Below, piece by piece: positions 15,738-16,953 of a DNA stretch of 16,953 bases. Positions within the stretch are counted from its first letter, which is position 1; each line of letters starts with the position of its first letter. Under the pieces are notes generated by a model. The model ran no database searches and had not been told where the DNA came from. It saw only the letters and a program-made list of their open reading frames with translations. This DNA is from JAPEKQ01 sp964597945 (GTDB taxonomy: Bacteria; Joyebacterota; Joyebacteria; Joyebacterales; Joyebacteraceae). The position numbers and the translations under genes are program-made. The stretch covers positions 1 through 16,953 of the forward strand of contig CAZRAD010000048.1 of the NCBI GenBank assembly GCA_964597945.1, in the 5' to 3' direction.

Positions 15738-16520
15738 ATGCGTACGAACAGAATGCGGCGTACCCGTCTTGCCCTCGTTCTCGCACTCGCCGCGGTCGCG
15801 ATGCTGCTTTGGTCGTGTGCGGGTGTGCTGAACGTGATCGAGGACCGGTTGCCGCCGCCGCACGAGGTGAGGGGCGGATACGTGTTCAACTACTATGCGC
15901 CGTCAGCGAGACAGCTCACGCTGGCAGGGAGCTTCAACAACTGGGGTGGCACGAAGGGTGGCGGCCGCTACGATCCGGCCATCGACCCGATGAGTGATCC
16001 GGACGGCGACGGCGTGTGGTCGATCGTCGTTCCGCTGCCTCCGGGGCGCTATCAGTACAAGTTCGTGCTCGACGGGGGCGTGACGTGGGAGAGGGATCCC
16101 AACAACCCGGACACGGCGTTCGAGGACGGCATCGAGAACTCGTTCATCGTCGTCCCGGCCTCCATCAGGTATGAGGCTGAGCGTGTGACCGGCACCATGG
16201 TCGGTGCGCGGGATGTCGTCGAGCCGGAGGTCGCGTCCGAGAGGCCCGCTGCACCGGAGGGTTCGGTCGAGGTTCCCGTGACGCTCGACATGCCGGACGC
16301 CGGTTCGGTCTTCATCGCCGGCTCGTTCAACGCGTGGAGCCCGGACGCCGACGCACTGACTCTCGGCGACGACGGGCTGTGGACGATCACGCTCGAACTG
16401 GCGCCGGGCGAGTACGAGTACAAGTTCGTGGTGGACGGGACGTGGATTGAGGACCCGGCCAACCCTGAGTTCATCTCCGACCCCTACGGGGGCAAGAACT
16501 CGGTGCTGACGGTCGAGTGA
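15738..16520 (+). CDS. Lipoprotein with two CBM48 (glycogen-binding) modules
   Basis: A 260-residue lipoprotein from ATG 15738. Ribosome site AAGGAGGA (15723-15730) overlaps the previous stop codon; starting further upstream would place untypical sequence before the signal peptide. A basic N-region (RTNRMRRTR), hydrophobic core and LLWSC box predict lipidation at Cys27. Module 1 (about 45-140) contains GSFNNW (Trp69), YQYKF (Lys108), VTW (Trp117) and ENS (Asn134). A linker rich in Glu, Pro and Ala (141-175) leads to module 2 (about 176-260) with GSFNAW (Trp200), YEYKF (Lys229), GTW (Trp236) and KNS (Asn254). Both sets match the glucan-contacting residues of the AMPK-beta domain. There is no catalytic domain. 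It could be a surface glucan-capture protein or a periplasmic relay to the ABC transporter whose permease gene overlaps its stop codon. It is not a typical extracellular solute-binding protein, which would be about 400 residues with two lobes. Confidence 0.88.
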   Translation: MRTNRMRRTRLALVLALAAVAMLLWSCAGVLNVIEDRLPPPHEVRGGYVFNYYAPSARQLTLAGSFNNWGGTKGGGRYDPAIDPMSDPDGDGVWSIVVPLPPGRYQYKFVLDGGVTWERDPNNPDTAFEDGIENSFIVVPASIRYEAERVTGTMVGARDVVEPEVASERPAAPEGSVEVPVTLDMPDAGSVFIAGSFNAWSPDADALTLGDDGLWTITLELAPGEYEYKFVVDGTWIEDPANPEFISDPYGGKNSVLTVE

Positions 16521-16953
16521 GCGAACACGGGACAGGAGGCGGAGAAGCCCGGACGGGGAGGACCCGGTCGCTGACGAAGCATGCCAGGGACAACCTGACT
16601 GCGTATACGTTCCTGGCGCCGTTTCTGATCATCTTCCTCGTGTTCCTCGTCTACCCGGTCGTTTACTCGCTGTACCTCGCAATGCACCAGGTGCCCGCCG
16701 ACTCGTTTGACGTGTTCGGCGGGCTCCAGTTCGTCGGGTTCAGGAACTTCATCAAGCTCTTCACCGACGTGAAGTTCTGGTGGTCGGTCGCGATGACGCT
16801 CTACTACGCCGCCCTCATCATCCCCTCGGGCATCGCGGCGTCGCTCATCCTCGCGCTCCTTCTGAACAACCGGCTCAAGGCCGTCGCGGTCTATCGGAGC
16901 GCGTTCTTCCTGCCGTACGTGCTGGACATGCTCGTCGTGGGCATCGTCTGGAC
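16517..16953 (+). CDS. Sugar ABC transporter permease, MalF/UgpA type, 3' end beyond window
   Basis: The first 145 residues of an inner-membrane sugar-transport permease, from a GTG at 16517 that overlaps the lipoprotein stop codon (GTGA), which indicates translational coupling. After a polar N-terminal stretch (SEHGTGGGEARTGRTRS, residues 2-18), the first helix spans about 30-55 (AYTFLAPFLIIFLVFLVYP). The periplasmic loop contains FVGFRNFIKLF, the second helix region is about 92-116 (MTLYYAALIIPSGIAASLIL), and LLLNNRLKAVAVYRSAFFLP precedes a third helix cut by the window end. The pattern APFLI...YPVVYSLYLA...GFRNFIKLF...YRSAFFLPYV is characteristic of the MalF/UgpA-like subfamily of oligosaccharide ABC permeases. 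About half of the usual 290-310 residues are present. The EAA motif for ATPase contact lies outside the window. A MalG-type partner and a binding protein are expected downstream. Confidence 0.92.
   Translation, partial: MSEHGTGGGEARTGRTRSLTKHARDNLTAYTFLAPFLIIFLVFLVYPVVYSLYLAMHQVPADSFDVFGGLQFVGFRNFIKLFTDVKFWWSVAMTLYYAALIIPSGIAASLILALLLNNRLKAVAVYRSAFFLPYVLDMLVVGIVW

Overview
The window reads as a scaffold from a GC-rich, Gram-negative-type (two-membrane) bacterium. It encodes several outer-membrane beta-barrels, a lipoprotein and a PorV/PorQ-family protein next to a giant secreted protein with a FlgD-like C-terminal domain. That last pairing is typical of the Fibrobacteres-Chlorobi-Bacteroidetes superphylum and its uncultivated relatives (Eisenbacteria- or Krumholzibacteria-like lineages are my guess, not proven). 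A run of exactly 100 Ns marks a scaffold gap, as in a metagenome or draft assembly. All supported genes are on the + strand.

Left part (1-5684): the 3' five-sixths of pyruvate phosphate dikinase, closed by a clear hairpin terminator; a single-domain Omp85/BamA-type barrel without POTRA domains; then, behind a good sigma70-like promoter, a 47-residue membrane protein ending in a CxxC motif and a membrane-bound NapH-like polyferredoxin; and finally a Sir2 deacylase with the Tyr-x-x-Arg signature of the desuccinylase/demalonylase class.

Right part (5685-16953): a regulatory region (18-bp palindrome, extended -10 promoter, and a roughly 135-nt leader with mutually exclusive hairpins) precedes what looks like one long operon. 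Its genes are: a secreted giant protein of more than 1,679 residues, built from carbohydrate-binding/DOMON-like, carboxypeptidase-regulatory-like, Ig-like and glucodextranase-C-like modules plus a FlgD-like C-terminus (interrupted by the gap); a PorV/PorQ-family barrel; a 486-residue barrel; a 706-residue barrel with an N-terminal AMPK-beta/CBM48-type glycogen-binding module; a lipoprotein with two more CBM48 modules; and the start of a MalF-type sugar ABC permease, which overlaps the lipoprotein stop codon.

My reading is that the right part encodes a cell-envelope system for capturing and importing alpha-glucans (starch, glycogen or dextran-like polymers). Binding modules would sit on the surface and on a porin, a periplasmic or outer-membrane lipoprotein would relay oligosaccharides, and an ABC transporter would complete uptake. 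It is analogous to the Bacteroidetes Sus system, but no SusC or SusD is present and no hydrolase is seen in the window. The module assignments come from visible motifs; the substrate and the assembly of the parts into one system are inference. No gene-free stretch exceeds 300 bases; the longest are 3445-3682 and 5685-5925, both described below. I saw no tRNA, rRNA, CRISPR or insertion sequence.
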